From Crocinitomicaceae bacterium (lineage in GTDB: Bacteria > Bacteroidota > Bacteroidia > Flavobacteriales_D > Crocinitomicaceae): a stretch of 35,426 nt of DNA. The notes under the pieces are model-generated. The model saw only the letters and a list, made by a program, of their open reading frames with translations, had not been told where the DNA came from and did no database searches. The stretch's first letter is position 1. Every line of letters begins with the position of its first letter. Below, piece by piece: positions 17,031 through 25,174 of this stretch. The translations under genes and the position numbers were made by a program. Location of the stretch: NCBI GenBank assembly GCA_030727405.1, contig JANRBR010000007.1, forward strand, positions 1-35,426, in the 5' to 3' direction.

Positions 17031-17458
17031 TTCAACTCCGGGAACGGAATTAACTCGATGGAATGGGTAAAATCAGATCCCTCTAGTGGATACAGCACCA
17101 ATTTGTTTTCATCCACAAATTCAAATTCAAAATCACGCTTTTCATTTGGAAACAACATCATCACGTTGTGTCGTTCGTGATCAAATTTCAGCTTCCCATG
17201 TTGACCATTACCCCTTGATAGTTTCTGGAAATTGGTCAGCAAACATGCTCCGGATTGATAAAAAATATAAACGTCACTCTTCAAAGATTCATTCATGGTG
17301 ATGGCGCCATCGGGAGAAATGGTTTTTGAAACAACCCATACCTTGCTGTTTCCATCGGTAAACCCTTGGGTAAAATCCACTTCATCCGTTCGAATGCTTC
17401 CCGTGCAGGAAACCAACAGCAAGGGGAATAGAAATTTAATAAAGTAACTTTTCGTCAT
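17027..17458 (-). CDS. Lipoprotein of unknown function (143 aa)
   Basis: The N-terminus MTKSYFIKFLFPLLLVSC is a lipoprotein signal with lipobox LVSC (Cys18). The mature part is a mostly beta-strand domain (SKVWVVSKTISPDG, KSDVYIFYQSGACLLTN, FEFEFVDENKLVLYPLEG) that looks lipocalin- or META-like, though I cannot assign a family. The start overlaps the end of the upstream gene by 23 bases, so the two are co-translated in different frames. The stop shares TTAA with the convergent TIGR02757 gene. Probably an outer- or inner-membrane anchored periplasmic protein. Confidence 0.75.
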   Translation of the reverse strand: MTKSYFIKFLFPLLLVSCTGSIRTDEVDFTQGFTDGNSKVWVVSKTISPDGAITMNESLKSDVYIFYQSGACLLTNFQKLSRGNGQHGKLKFDHERHNVMMLFPNEKRDFEFEFVDENKLVLYPLEGSDFTHSIELIPFPELN

Positions 17459-18113
17459 GTAGGATTTTCTTCACTTCTAAGGACACGGAATCAATCAATT
17501 CTGGCTTCACTTTTCCTTTGCAATAGAAAGAATATAACTCCTCACAACGATCATATTCGTACCTGCCATTTTTCCATTTGAATAAACAATGGTACGCCTC
17601 ATCAAACTCATCTAAGCGGAAGCGAATGAGTAAATCATCGTAAGAGGAAGGACCATTTTTACGACGTTCAATTAAATTCCCTTTGATTGTATTTGACATT
17701 ACGAGCTGTCCTTTTTCACGTTCAAAGATTAAAATCCTTCTGGACTTAAAATTGGTTGGATCATTGGGAAATGCCGCCCCATTCACTAAGATGAGGAACG
17801 CATTCTTCATGGAAACAGCATCATTCAACTTAAAAAACCGAAAGAAGCGTGGCGAACACGAACCCATTTGACCATCAAGGATGCTGGTATCGCAAATCTT
17901 CAATTCCTTCAATAAACTCAATTCGTTTCCATCCGTGAAGGTGTTTTGACTGAAATCGGTCGAAATTTGTTCAATTGTTGGCCTCGGTTTTACCTTTCCT
18001 TGTTCTGGCTTAGTTGGCTTTTGAGAATTCCTGTTCATCGTCACAACGAGTACAATGACCGCAATGATGACTAGAATAAAAAGAGGGACTTTTTTAGATT
18101 TCAAACGATTCAT
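17436..18113 (-). CDS. Single-pass membrane protein of unknown function (225 aa)
   Basis: A short basic N-terminus (MNRLKSKKVP) is followed by one strongly hydrophobic helix (LFILVIIAVIVLVVTM, about 11-26), then a K/P-rich linker and a roughly 175-residue soluble domain. The linker and type of anchor suggest the soluble part is in the periplasm. Six Cys residues (in KICDTS, MGSCSP, YHCLFK, DRCEEL, FYCKGK) could form disulfides. I recognise no family. It lies 9 bases after the HMG-CoA lyase gene and overlaps the next lipoprotein gene by 23 bases, so the two unknowns probably function as a pair. Confidence 0.75.
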   Translation of the reverse strand: MNRLKSKKVPLFILVIIAVIVLVVTMNRNSQKPTKPEQGKVKPRPTIEQISTDFSQNTFTDGNELSLLKELKICDTSILDGQMGSCSPRFFRFFKLNDAVSMKNAFLILVNGAAFPNDPTNFKSRRILIFEREKGQLVMSNTIKGNLIERRKNGPSSYDDLLIRFRLDEFDEAYHCLFKWKNGRYEYDRCEELYSFYCKGKVKPELIDSVSLEVKKILHDEKLLY

Positions 18114-18122
18114 GCTTCTAAA

Positions 18123-18980
18123 TTACGAATTAAATATGGTGCTTGAGGCTAGAAATGCATCTTGAAATGCGACCTTATCCATTCCTGTTTCAATTTTCCG
18201 TTCTTCCAACCACGACACCAATTGCTCTGTTGCCAAGTTGCCAGTGAGTTCATCTTTTGCCATCGGACAACCTCCGAATCCTTTGATTGCGGTATCGAAA
18301 CGACGACAACCTCCATCGTAGGCCGCAGCGATTATTTCCACTGCTTTTTCCCTCACGGTGTGAAAATGTGCGCCAAATTCAACCGAAGGAAGTTCTTTTT
18401 TCAATTGTGGAAACAGGTTGCGAACATCGGTAGGGTCCGCACAACCAATGGTATCAGAAAGCGCAAGGATATCGACACCAAAATCTTTGTGCAATCGTTC
18501 GGACCAACTCAGAACCAAATCCGTGTTCCATTCCTCCCCGTAAGGATTTCCAAATCCCATGGATAGATAAACCACTAGTTTTTTATTGGCCTGTTGTGCA
18601 ATTGCTTGTAACGTGTCAATCTGGTGCAACGCATCTTCGATCGAAGAATTGGTATTGCGTTGTTGGAATTGTTCTGAAATGGAAAAAGGGAAACCTAAAT
18701 AACGAATTTCATCGAAAGATGCGGCATCCGTTGCCCCACGTTCATTGGCAACAATCGCTAATAATTTTGAGTCAGCATTCAAGTATAAGCCTTTTAAAAC
18801 CTCGGCTGTGTCACGCATTTGAGGAATGGCTTTAGGAGAAACAAAACTCCCAAAATCGATGGTATCAAACCCGCAAGCCAACAAGTGATTTATGTAATTC
18901 ACTTTGAGCTCTGTAGGAATGAAGTCCTTCAGTCCCTGCATGGCATCACGTGGACATTCTACCAATTTTACTTCAGGCAT
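18123..18980 (-). CDS. mvaB: Hydroxymethylglutaryl-CoA lyase
   Basis: The 285-residue TIM-barrel enzyme splits HMG-CoA into acetyl-CoA and acetoacetate, the last step of leucine breakdown. Family marks are [10 protein letters not shown] (7-16, with catalytic R11 and metal ligand D12), [12 protein letters not shown], the metal histidines H205 and H207 in GAHFHT, and the signature [19 protein letters not shown] with mobile-loop Cys238. The signature departs from the textbook GCPYAxGxxGN only in the middle, as in other Bacteroidota members. Related DRE-TIM lyases cannot be wholly excluded. Its start overlaps the pyrD stop by 8 bases. The mutAB genes of propionate and branched-chain catabolism lie 5 kb away on the other strand. 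Confidence 0.92.
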   Translation of the reverse strand: MPEVKLVECPRDAMQGLKDFIPTELKVNYINHLLACGFDTIDFGSFVSPKAIPQMRDTAEVLKGLYLNADSKLLAIVANERGATDAASFDEIRYLGFPFSISEQFQQRNTNSSIEDALHQIDTLQAIAQQANKKLVVYLSMGFGNPYGEEWNTDLVLSWSERLHKDFGVDILALSDTIGCADPTDVRNLFPQLKKELPSVEFGAHFHTVREKAVEIIAAAYDGGCRRFDTAIKGFGGCPMAKDELTGNLATEQLVSWLEERKIETGMDKVAFQDAFLASSTIFNS

Positions 18981-20016
18981 TTTGAGCTTGTTTGATGAGC
19001 GCTTGATTAATTTCTTTAATGAGGCTTGGTCCTTCGTATATGAATCCAGAATACAACTGAACCAATGTTGCCCCAGCTTTCAATTTATCTAGCGCATCTT
19101 CTGCGGTATGAATCCCACCCACTGCAATCATGGGTATGCTTCCATTGGATTTCTCGTGAATGTAGCGTATCACTTCAGTGGATCTTTTGGTCAATGGTTT
19201 TCCTGAAATTCCTCCTGCACCTAACGCTTCGACTTCAGCACTTGGAGTCACCAATCCTTCTCGGCTAATGGTCGTATTCGTCGCAATGAGTCCAGCAATC
19301 TTCGTTTCGCGAACAATGTCAATGATTTCGTCCAATTGCTCATTCGACAAATCCGGTGCGATTTTTAATAAAATTGGTTTAGGTTGTTCCTTGGTTTCGT
19401 TTTTCTTCTGAAGGGTGGACAATAATTCCATCAAGGGTTCTTTTTCCTGCAGCGCACGTAAATTCGGTGTGTTTGGTGAAGAAACATTCACCACAAAATA
19501 ATCAACCTCATCGAACAGCGCGTCAAAACAAATCATGTAATCATTCAATGCCTCTTCGTTCGGTGTCCATTTGTTCTTACCTATGTTCCCTCCGATGATG
19601 AGTTGATGATTTTTTCTTGCCTTCAAATGTTTCAACGCTTCTTGAACACCGTCGTTGTTAAAACCCATTCGGTTCAAAATGGCTTCGTCTTTTTTCAGAC
19701 GAAACAAACGAGGTAAATCATTTCCTGGTTGAGCCAAAGGGGTAACCGTACCGATTTCTATGAATCCAAAACCACAGCTTTCCAACTCATTGAAGTATTT
19801 CGCGTTTTTATCAAAACCCGCTGCGAGTCCAACTGGATTTGGGAACTTAAGTCCAATAAACGTTCTTTCGAGCGCAGGATGTTTCACATGATAAACAGAC
19901 CGAAACAACCACTTGCTTGGCGGGAATTTCACGATAATCTTGAGGAGTCCAACTACAAAATAGTGAACTTTTTCCGCATCAAAACGAAATAGAATAGAAC
20001 GAATTACTTGGTACAT
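18973..20016 (-). CDS. pyrD: Dihydroorotate dehydrogenase, quinone-dependent (class 2)
   Basis: The 347-residue FMN enzyme of pyrimidine synthesis oxidises dihydroorotate and passes electrons to the membrane quinone pool, presumably menaquinone here. The N-terminal amphipathic helices (about 1-45, rich in L/I/F/V) are the class 2 membrane anchor. Then come [38 protein letters not shown] and [11 protein letters not shown], with catalytic Ser180. FMN-phosphate loops [12 protein letters not shown] and the final [13 protein letters not shown] are intact. A TTG at 20022 also opens the frame, but it sits inside the -7 box, so the ATG at 20016 is the start. It heads an operon with HMG-CoA lyase and two unknown genes. 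Confidence 0.97.
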   Translation of the reverse strand: MYQVIRSILFRFDAEKVHYFVVGLLKIIVKFPPSKWLFRSVYHVKHPALERTFIGLKFPNPVGLAAGFDKNAKYFNELESCGFGFIEIGTVTPLAQPGNDLPRLFRLKKDEAILNRMGFNNDGVQEALKHLKARKNHQLIIGGNIGKNKWTPNEEALNDYMICFDALFDEVDYFVVNVSSPNTPNLRALQEKEPLMELLSTLQKKNETKEQPKPILLKIAPDLSNEQLDEIIDIVRETKIAGLIATNTTISREGLVTPSAEVEALGAGGISGKPLTKRSTEVIRYIHEKSNGSIPMIAVGGIHTAEDALDKLKAGATLVQLYSGFIYEGPSLIKEINQALIKQAQNA

Positions 20017-20019
20017 GCA

Positions 20020-20027
20020 CAAATGTA
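20020..20027 (-). promoter_or_regulatory. -7 box (TACATTTG) for the pyrD operon
   Basis: Exact minus-strand TAnnTTTG match ending 3 bases before the pyrD ATG at 20016, an extremely short leader. It overlaps and so rules out the in-frame TTG at 20022. Confidence 0.6.
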
Positions 20028-20064
20028 AAAACTAATTTCTACATCGGAGGGAATGCACCAAATT

Positions 20065-20232
20065 TTAGAGGCAAATCAATGCAGTAAAAACACCACCCAA
20101 AACGTAGATCCAAGGATTCATGATCCATTTTTGGTATTTAACACCTCCATAAATGGATTCGAAATCCATTCTTTGTCGAATTTGTTCCGAGCTTGGCTCT
20201 TCCCTGTCCAGTAGAATTTTAATCATAGTCAT
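20065..20232 (-). CDS. 55-residue membrane protein coupled to the ECF sigma factor
   Basis: Below many length cut-offs, this frame runs from an ATG at 20232, whose first bases overlap the sigma factor's TGA (ATGA), to a TAA at 20065. Residues 1-38 are polar and charged (ILLDREEPSSEQIRQRMDFES). Residues 40-55 form one hydrophobic segment at the very C-terminus (PWIYVLGGVFTALICL), giving a tail-anchored or N-in single-pass layout. The stop/start overlap argues for translational coupling. By position it could be a minimal anti-sigma factor, but it is far shorter than known ones and carries no zinc-binding anti-sigma (HxxxCxxC) motif. A second in-frame ATG lies at 20226. Family unknown. Confidence 0.72.
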   Translation of the reverse strand: MTMIKILLDREEPSSEQIRQRMDFESIYGGVKYQKWIMNPWIYVLGGVFTALICL

Positions 20233-20801
20233 TCTTTTTGGTAAAATAATTCTTTCAATTTTAGTAATGCACGAAATGTTTTCACTTTGGCGTTGTTTTC
20301 AGATAAGCCAACTATTTCTCCAATCTCACGGAAAGAACGTTTTTCAAAAAAACGCATTTCAATTAGTTGAAGTTGAGCTTCCTTTAACTTCCCTAAAGCA
20401 GCTAATAATTTCGCTCTGTTTTCCTCACTGCTGTCATCTGTGAAATCATCCATTACTTGTTTCAAAGTAACGGAATCAATGCTCACAGTACGCTGTGCTT
20501 TTTTATCACGAAAAGACTGATACAACTCACTTTTGGCAATGCGAAACAACCAAGAAGAAAACGGAACTCCTCTGTTTTCATACTTTTGAATACTCGCCAT
20601 TGCCTTAACGAAAACACAAGATGTGATGTCGTAAGCGATTTCAATTTCATCTACTCGTTTGTACACGTAACGAAAAATCGCTTCATGATATCTTTCATAC
20701 AAAGGAGCAAAATAACGTGGATGTTCTTTCGCACGCTCAACGAGTTTCATTTCCTCATCCAGACGAAATGCACTCTGATGGTAAATCATGTTGACAGCCA
20801 T
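20229..20801 (-). CDS. ECF-type RNA polymerase sigma factor (sigma-70 family)
   Basis: The 190-residue protein has sigma region 2 (about 30-100: YFAPLYERYHEAIFRYVYKR, DITSCVFVKAMASI, PFSSWLFRIAKSEL) and region 4 (about 130-186: KLKEAQLQLIEMRFFEKRSFREIGEIVGLSENNAKVKTFRALLKLKEL, given here only to mark the HTH). Regions 1 and 3 are missing, which defines an ECF factor. The frame is open upstream to 20876, but the ATGs at 20801 and 20789 are better starts because the upstream part has no family features. Upstream (20802-20929) I see no clean TAnnTTTG, so it may use its own promoter class. The downstream small membrane gene overlaps its stop. Confidence 0.93.
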   Translation of the reverse strand: MAVNMIYHQSAFRLDEEMKLVERAKEHPRYFAPLYERYHEAIFRYVYKRVDEIEIAYDITSCVFVKAMASIQKYENRGVPFSSWLFRIAKSELYQSFRDKKAQRTVSIDSVTLKQVMDDFTDDSSEENRAKLLAALGKLKEAQLQLIEMRFFEKRSFREIGEIVGLSENNAKVKTFRALLKLKELFYQKE

Positions 20802-20929
20802 AAGAATTGGTTTTAGTTCTAGTTTGTTAAATGGAGATCGCGAGGCTTGCAGTCCGCGCTTATTTTGATAACGCAACTATTTTCCATTCGTAACACTTTT
20901 TTCTAAAAAAAAATGAAAAAAAATTCAAA

Positions 20930-23011
20930 TTAAAAGGAAATCCTAAGCTGGACAAGCAAATCAGATTTTCGACCACCCATAATTTCTTCTGCTCCTGAAC
21001 TAATTGAATGGCGGTTTTCATATAAAAAGACACCGTATTTGACCCAAAGATCACAAGAATGCCAGAAACTATACCTAAATAAGACATATGCTCGGCTTCC
21101 TTGGTAGTAATAGGCTGGCACTGCAAATACATATAGAGCATTGCTTTCAAAGGCATAGATTCGTGTATCGTAGCTATCTGTATCAAACAAGGCAAATCGC
21201 AAGGACAAATCAAAAGGGGAACTTTTTGGTTTAAAGATTAGGTCTTGATAGAACATCATTCCTTTTTCAGGCGCATTGCTTGCACGTTGAATGCTGACGT
21301 ATTCCAACCTCGATTTTAAGGAAATGAACTCATTCAATACACAAGACATGTTTAAACGAAAATTCCGTTGCAATACATCCTCTATTTCGGTAACTGTTCC
21401 ATCCGAATCACGGCTATTTTTTTGCCGCAACTGTTGCCTGAATCTGCCATACAACTCAAAGGTCTTTGAAGGTTTAAAGCTGGGTTGAATCAAAATTTCA
21501 TGGCCGTTTGATGGCGCATCTACCCCATATTTCATCCAAGGAAACTTAAATAGATCAACATAACCATTGATTGACCAAGCGGGTGCTAATTTCCATTTAA
21601 TGGCTACATAGGTTCCTTCTTCATTTTGCGTATTACTGCCCTCGGAAAATCCTGCATTATAAAACGTTTGATATTCTTTTTGGTAATTACGGAACAAGAG
21701 TCCGACACTAAAGCGTGGATCCAACGAAAGCATGGCGGCATGGACCATTGCCCAACCTTTTATCGGTTCAAGATCTGTGCGCAGCACCTTAGATACTTCT
21801 CCGAAAACATGGATGTTTCGAAAAACATAACTGTAATCAGAACTAATCGATTGTTGACTCGTTCCTCGAAAGTCAAATTGATTGTACAACTGTATAGGCT
21901 TATTGAAAGGTTTATCATACGCTTGATAGACGTATGCCGCTCCCCAGTGAAAAGCACCAAGCTGGTAACGTACATTCCCACCAAAAATCCGTTCTGTTAG
22001 TCCATTTTTTTTCGCGATTTCATTTGTTGTCCGATGCAAACCACTTAAATCAATGGTAGAAACAAACTCTAAATCGTCATAAGTCGAATCAAGCGATGAA
22101 CTTCCATCCAATTTCTTCTGTGAAGCAAAGACCAGTAAGGACCAATTTCCATAGGCAAAATCCGCTGCCGCACCGCGTAAAAAACGCGATTCATCGACCG
22201 ACGTATAAGCCCGAATGGGAATGGCCGTTCGCTTCATGGTAGTGAGGTCTGCTGTTTTCCCGAAAGCATAACTTGACCATAAATTCAATCCTTGTCCAAC
22301 CTGTACCTGATAATCACCAAGCGCGAATGACCTCAGGTATTTCCCTCCTTTGAAAAAAGCGTGTGCGGAGTAAAAATCAAAACCTTGTTTTTGGCTTCCC
22401 TTAAAGAATTCTTCGCCGGCATCTTTCTCCGCCGTTATTCCCAGCGAAATATTCGTTTTATAGGTATAGCGAAACCGAGAAAAATAGCGATCGCCATTGC
22501 CATAATAGTATTTATTCGAAGCTTGCAACACGGAATCATTGACATTAGCATAACCGGCTTTTTGTTCGATCATGGGTTGGTAACGTAGGTATTGCTCAAA
22601 CTTGCCTTGATCGATGGCTTCTTTCCAAGTAAGGTGTAATTGATCGAGTCGATCGTCCACACGCACAAAAGGAAGCACCAACTGAATCACGTTCGCATCC
22701 CAATAACGTAAACTCTGCAGTTCATAAATGGAAATGAATTTTCCATATGCCTTCCGATGCAACAAAAGGTCATTTATTTGAACTCCGGTCAATAGCGCCA
22801 ACTCCTCTAACTCTTCACCTGTTGTCGTATTGAGGTTGATGGGGTGATCATAATAATAATTTAATTGTTCGACTATAGTCGTTAGATCCAAGTTTTCCGA
22901 TTGAAATTGTTCCGAAATGAATTCCACGCGTTGTTGAATGATTTCGCTTCGGTCCTGAGAATAGGACAATGAAAGCAGCATGAGGAAGGTCAAACTTAAA
23001 ATAAACTTCAT
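20930..23011 (-). CDS. Outer-membrane beta-barrel protein with N-terminal helix-hairpin-helix domain
   Basis: The 693-residue protein has a signal peptide (MKFILSLTFLMLLSLSYSQ). An N-terminal helical segment (about 55-115) has the ComEA-like helix-hairpin-helix pattern (INLNTTTGEELEELALLTGVQ, then YGKFISIYELQSL). The remaining 570 residues have alternating aromatic/polar strands, ending in LLVQLRISF with the C-terminal Phe typical of outer-membrane barrels. HhH domains usually bind DNA, so a DNA-uptake role is tempting, but in these Bacteroidota proteins the function is, to my knowledge, unproved. It begins one base after the stop of the PorV-like gene, so the two barrels form one operon. Confidence 0.83.
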   Translation of the reverse strand: MKFILSLTFLMLLSLSYSQDRSEIIQQRVEFISEQFQSENLDLTTIVEQLNYYYDHPINLNTTTGEELEELALLTGVQINDLLLHRKAYGKFISIYELQSLRYWDANVIQLVLPFVRVDDRLDQLHLTWKEAIDQGKFEQYLRYQPMIEQKAGYANVNDSVLQASNKYYYGNGDRYFSRFRYTYKTNISLGITAEKDAGEEFFKGSQKQGFDFYSAHAFFKGGKYLRSFALGDYQVQVGQGLNLWSSYAFGKTADLTTMKRTAIPIRAYTSVDESRFLRGAAADFAYGNWSLLVFASQKKLDGSSSLDSTYDDLEFVSTIDLSGLHRTTNEIAKKNGLTERIFGGNVRYQLGAFHWGAAYVYQAYDKPFNKPIQLYNQFDFRGTSQQSISSDYSYVFRNIHVFGEVSKVLRTDLEPIKGWAMVHAAMLSLDPRFSVGLLFRNYQKEYQTFYNAGFSEGSNTQNEEGTYVAIKWKLAPAWSINGYVDLFKFPWMKYGVDAPSNGHEILIQPSFKPSKTFELYGRFRQQLRQKNSRDSDGTVTEIEDVLQRNFRLNMSCVLNEFISLKSRLEYVSIQRASNAPEKGMMFYQDLIFKPKSSPFDLSLRFALFDTDSYDTRIYAFESNALYVFAVPAYYYQGSRAYVLFRYSFWHSCDLWVKYGVFLYENRHSISSGAEEIMGGRKSDLLVQLRISF

Positions 23012-23012
23012 C

Positions 23013-23831
23013 CTACTTTACATCAAATTGAAAAGAGACATGAGGTGACCAACCGAGAAAGGCATGGTATGCTGTTCCGAGATCAAATTGAAACCGTTCT
23101 TTAAACCTGCCTCCACATCCAAAGGAGAAAGACAAGGGTGCTGTTGAGAATCCTCCTCTAAAAAACCAATTCGAATGCGGGTTGTATTCTGTTCCAAATT
23201 TGACTTGAATGGGCATGATCACATTCTTCTCTATTTCTGTCAATACGCACAATTGATCCGATAGTTTGTAAGCCAAACCAATGCGCAAGGAAGTCGTTAA
23301 CCTTTCATTTAAATTGGCAGAGACTTTGGTCCGACCGATATTGCTTGCACCGACACCAAAGGTAAGGTTCGAAGTAAATTTGACCAACAATCCTAGGTCT
23401 GCACTCACGCGTGAAACAGCCCCATAATTTTCATTGAGTTTGATCAAATGGTGGTTCATTTTTAATCCCATGGATACTTTTTCTGAAAGCAACATGGAAA
23501 TCCCTGCACTGTTTTTCACGGTACGAAATTGTTGGTACCCATACCATTGACTGCCAGCAGAGATCACCGTATTTTTAAGAGGGAATGCATAAACAAAACC
23601 TTGAGATTGCAGTTCTTTCAATCCAAATCTATTCTGATAAGCAAGACCGAAGGAATGCTTTTTGATTCCAACCAGTGCCGCAGGATTATTCACCTGAGCC
23701 CAAACGTCCGTAAGTGTCACACTTGCATTGGACATCGATAGGGATCGTGCACTGTTCGTTAAATTGGTTTGCCCATGAACGGTCAACCAACCCATAAGAA
23801 TTATAACTTGTATTAAATGTTTCACACACAT
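23013..23831 (-). CDS. PorV/PorQ-like outer-membrane beta-barrel protein
   Basis: The 272-residue protein has a signal peptide that probably ends at VHGQ (about residue 21). Its mature start, SARSLSMSNASVTLTDVWAQVNNPAALVG, is the characteristic opening of the PorV/PorQ/FadL-like barrel families of Bacteroidota. The rest is strand-rich with many Gly and aromatics and ends in HVSFQFDVK. PorV itself serves type IX secretion, but this protein is shorter and is paired with a helix-hairpin-helix barrel rather than with por genes, so I do not call it PorV. The start ATG at 23831 lies 12 bases after a near-consensus -7 (TATTTTAG, 23844-23851 minus). Confidence 0.78.
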   Translation of the reverse strand: MCVKHLIQVIILMGWLTVHGQTNLTNSARSLSMSNASVTLTDVWAQVNNPAALVGIKKHSFGLAYQNRFGLKELQSQGFVYAFPLKNTVISAGSQWYGYQQFRTVKNSAGISMLLSEKVSMGLKMNHHLIKLNENYGAVSRVSADLGLLVKFTSNLTFGVGASNIGRTKVSANLNERLTTSLRIGLAYKLSDQLCVLTEIEKNVIMPIQVKFGTEYNPHSNWFFRGGFSTAPLSFSFGCGGRFKERFQFDLGTAYHAFLGWSPHVSFQFDVK

Positions 23832-23925
23832 CAGTTGAAGGAACTAAAATACATTTTTCGTTTGGATTAGCCTTCAACTTGTCGAATCTAATCGTTTAGT
23901 CTAATTTCAATCCAAAGTTCTGTCG

Positions 23926-23933
23926 TATATTTG
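23926..23933 (+). promoter_or_regulatory. -7 box (TATATTTG) for mutAB
   Basis: Exact TAnnTTTG match 22 bases before the mutA ATG at 23956, within the 124-base gap divergent from the PorV-like gene. Confidence 0.55.
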
Positions 23934-23955
23934 AAAAAAGAAATTTAAGACATCC

Positions 23956-25173
23956 ATGTCCAATTTAAACTACCCATTTGAACCCGTTGCTCATGAAGAC
24001 TGGGTGCATCAAATACAAAAAGAATTGCGGGATCAAGCGGACCGCATTCACTACAAAGATGACTTAGAAGGATTGGAATTGAACATTACGGCAGAGCAGC
24101 CAATTCATCACATTCCCTTTCCTATCGGTTCAGTAGAAACGAATTGTGTTCACTTTGAACGCATTCAAGAAGAAAAAGAAAGCAATCGACGCATGCTGAT
24201 GTCGCTTATGCAAGGAGCAAATGCCCTTTTCATCGCCATTGAAAAAGAGCAGGTGGATTGGAATACGGTCTTTCATCAAATCGAATTAGCCTATATCCGA
24301 ACCGAAATATTGGTTCAGAACGAAGCGCAATGGATGGAAATAAAGGCACAATTAACGAAAGAACAACTCAAGCACCTAGTTATCATAAATGACTTCATTT
24401 CAAATCATCCCATTCCAGGTTGTCAAGCATATTTTAACGGTTTTGAAATTCATGAGATTGGCGCTACTGCCATTGATGAATTGAGCATTCTATTAGGTAG
24501 TTACCACAGGCACTTGATGACTGGAAATCAAACGGAAACGCTATTTAGCCTTGGTATCGGAAATCAGTATTTCGTTCAATTAGCCAAAATAAGGGCCTTT
24601 CATTATTTAGTGCATAAATTGAATGGAATTCATGGGATTGAAAAAGCGAACTACCGCTTGCATGCACATATTGGTTGGGTGAACAAATCCCTCAAGGATC
24701 CTTACACAAATTTACTTCGTCAAACGACCGAAGCGATGTCCGCTTACGGTGGCGTAGTAAACGGATTAATCATACATCCTTGGGATGAATATTCAAAAGA
24801 AGGCAAGGAAGACTTCACCTTGCGAATGGCGATCAACATTTACAACCTGCTATCGGAAGAAGCACATTTCAACTGGGTTCAAGACCCCATGAAAGGAAGT
24901 CGAATTGTTGAAGGATTAACCAATCAGATCATTGAAAAAACATGGTCGCGCATACAGCAACTAACAGATATGGATGAGTCATCTATGATTTCATCTGCTA
25001 TCAGTCAGATTGAAAAGACACGTCAACAAAGAATAGCCAAGTGGCAACAAGCGGAAGAAAAATTGATTGGCATCAATTCGTTTTTAAACACTGATCATGG
25101 TAAGGCAAACACTTGGGGTGTTCTACCTAGCTATCTTGGAAAAGAATATTTAATTGTAGAAAAAAATGGTTGA
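23956..25173 (+). CDS. mutA: Methylmalonyl-CoA mutase small (beta) subunit
   Basis: This 405-residue homologue of the mutase barrel domain lacks the C-terminal cobalamin-binding domain, as expected for the non-catalytic partner. It keeps the middle barrel pattern [53 protein letters not shown] (given as a marker of the barrel) and the [15 protein letters not shown] segment that parallels MutB. It is somewhat shorter than the roughly 450-640 residues of many MutA proteins. It pairs with MutB to convert methylmalonyl-CoA to succinyl-CoA in propionate, valine and isoleucine use. The stop lies between two possible mutB ATGs. Confidence 0.93.
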   Translation: MSNLNYPFEPVAHEDWVHQIQKELRDQADRIHYKDDLEGLELNITAEQPIHHIPFPIGSVETNCVHFERIQEEKESNRRMLMSLMQGANALFIAIEKEQVDWNTVFHQIELAYIRTEILVQNEAQWMEIKAQLTKEQLKHLVIINDFISNHPIPGCQAYFNGFEIHEIGATAIDELSILLGSYHRHLMTGNQTETLFSLGIGNQYFVQLAKIRAFHYLVHKLNGIHGIEKANYRLHAHIGWVNKSLKDPYTNLLRQTTEAMSAYGGVVNGLIIHPWDEYSKEGKEDFTLRMAINIYNLLSEEAHFNWVQDPMKGSRIVEGLTNQIIEKTWSRIQQLTDMDESSMISSAISQIEKTRQQRIAKWQQAEEKLIGINSFLNTDHGKANTWGVLPSYLGKEYLIVEKNG

Positions 25174-25174
25174 G

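Noticed and set aside
20802-20876. Longer N-terminus for the ECF sigma factor
   Set aside because: The extra 25 residues are not sigma-like; ATGs at 20801 or 20789 place region 2 at the usual distance.
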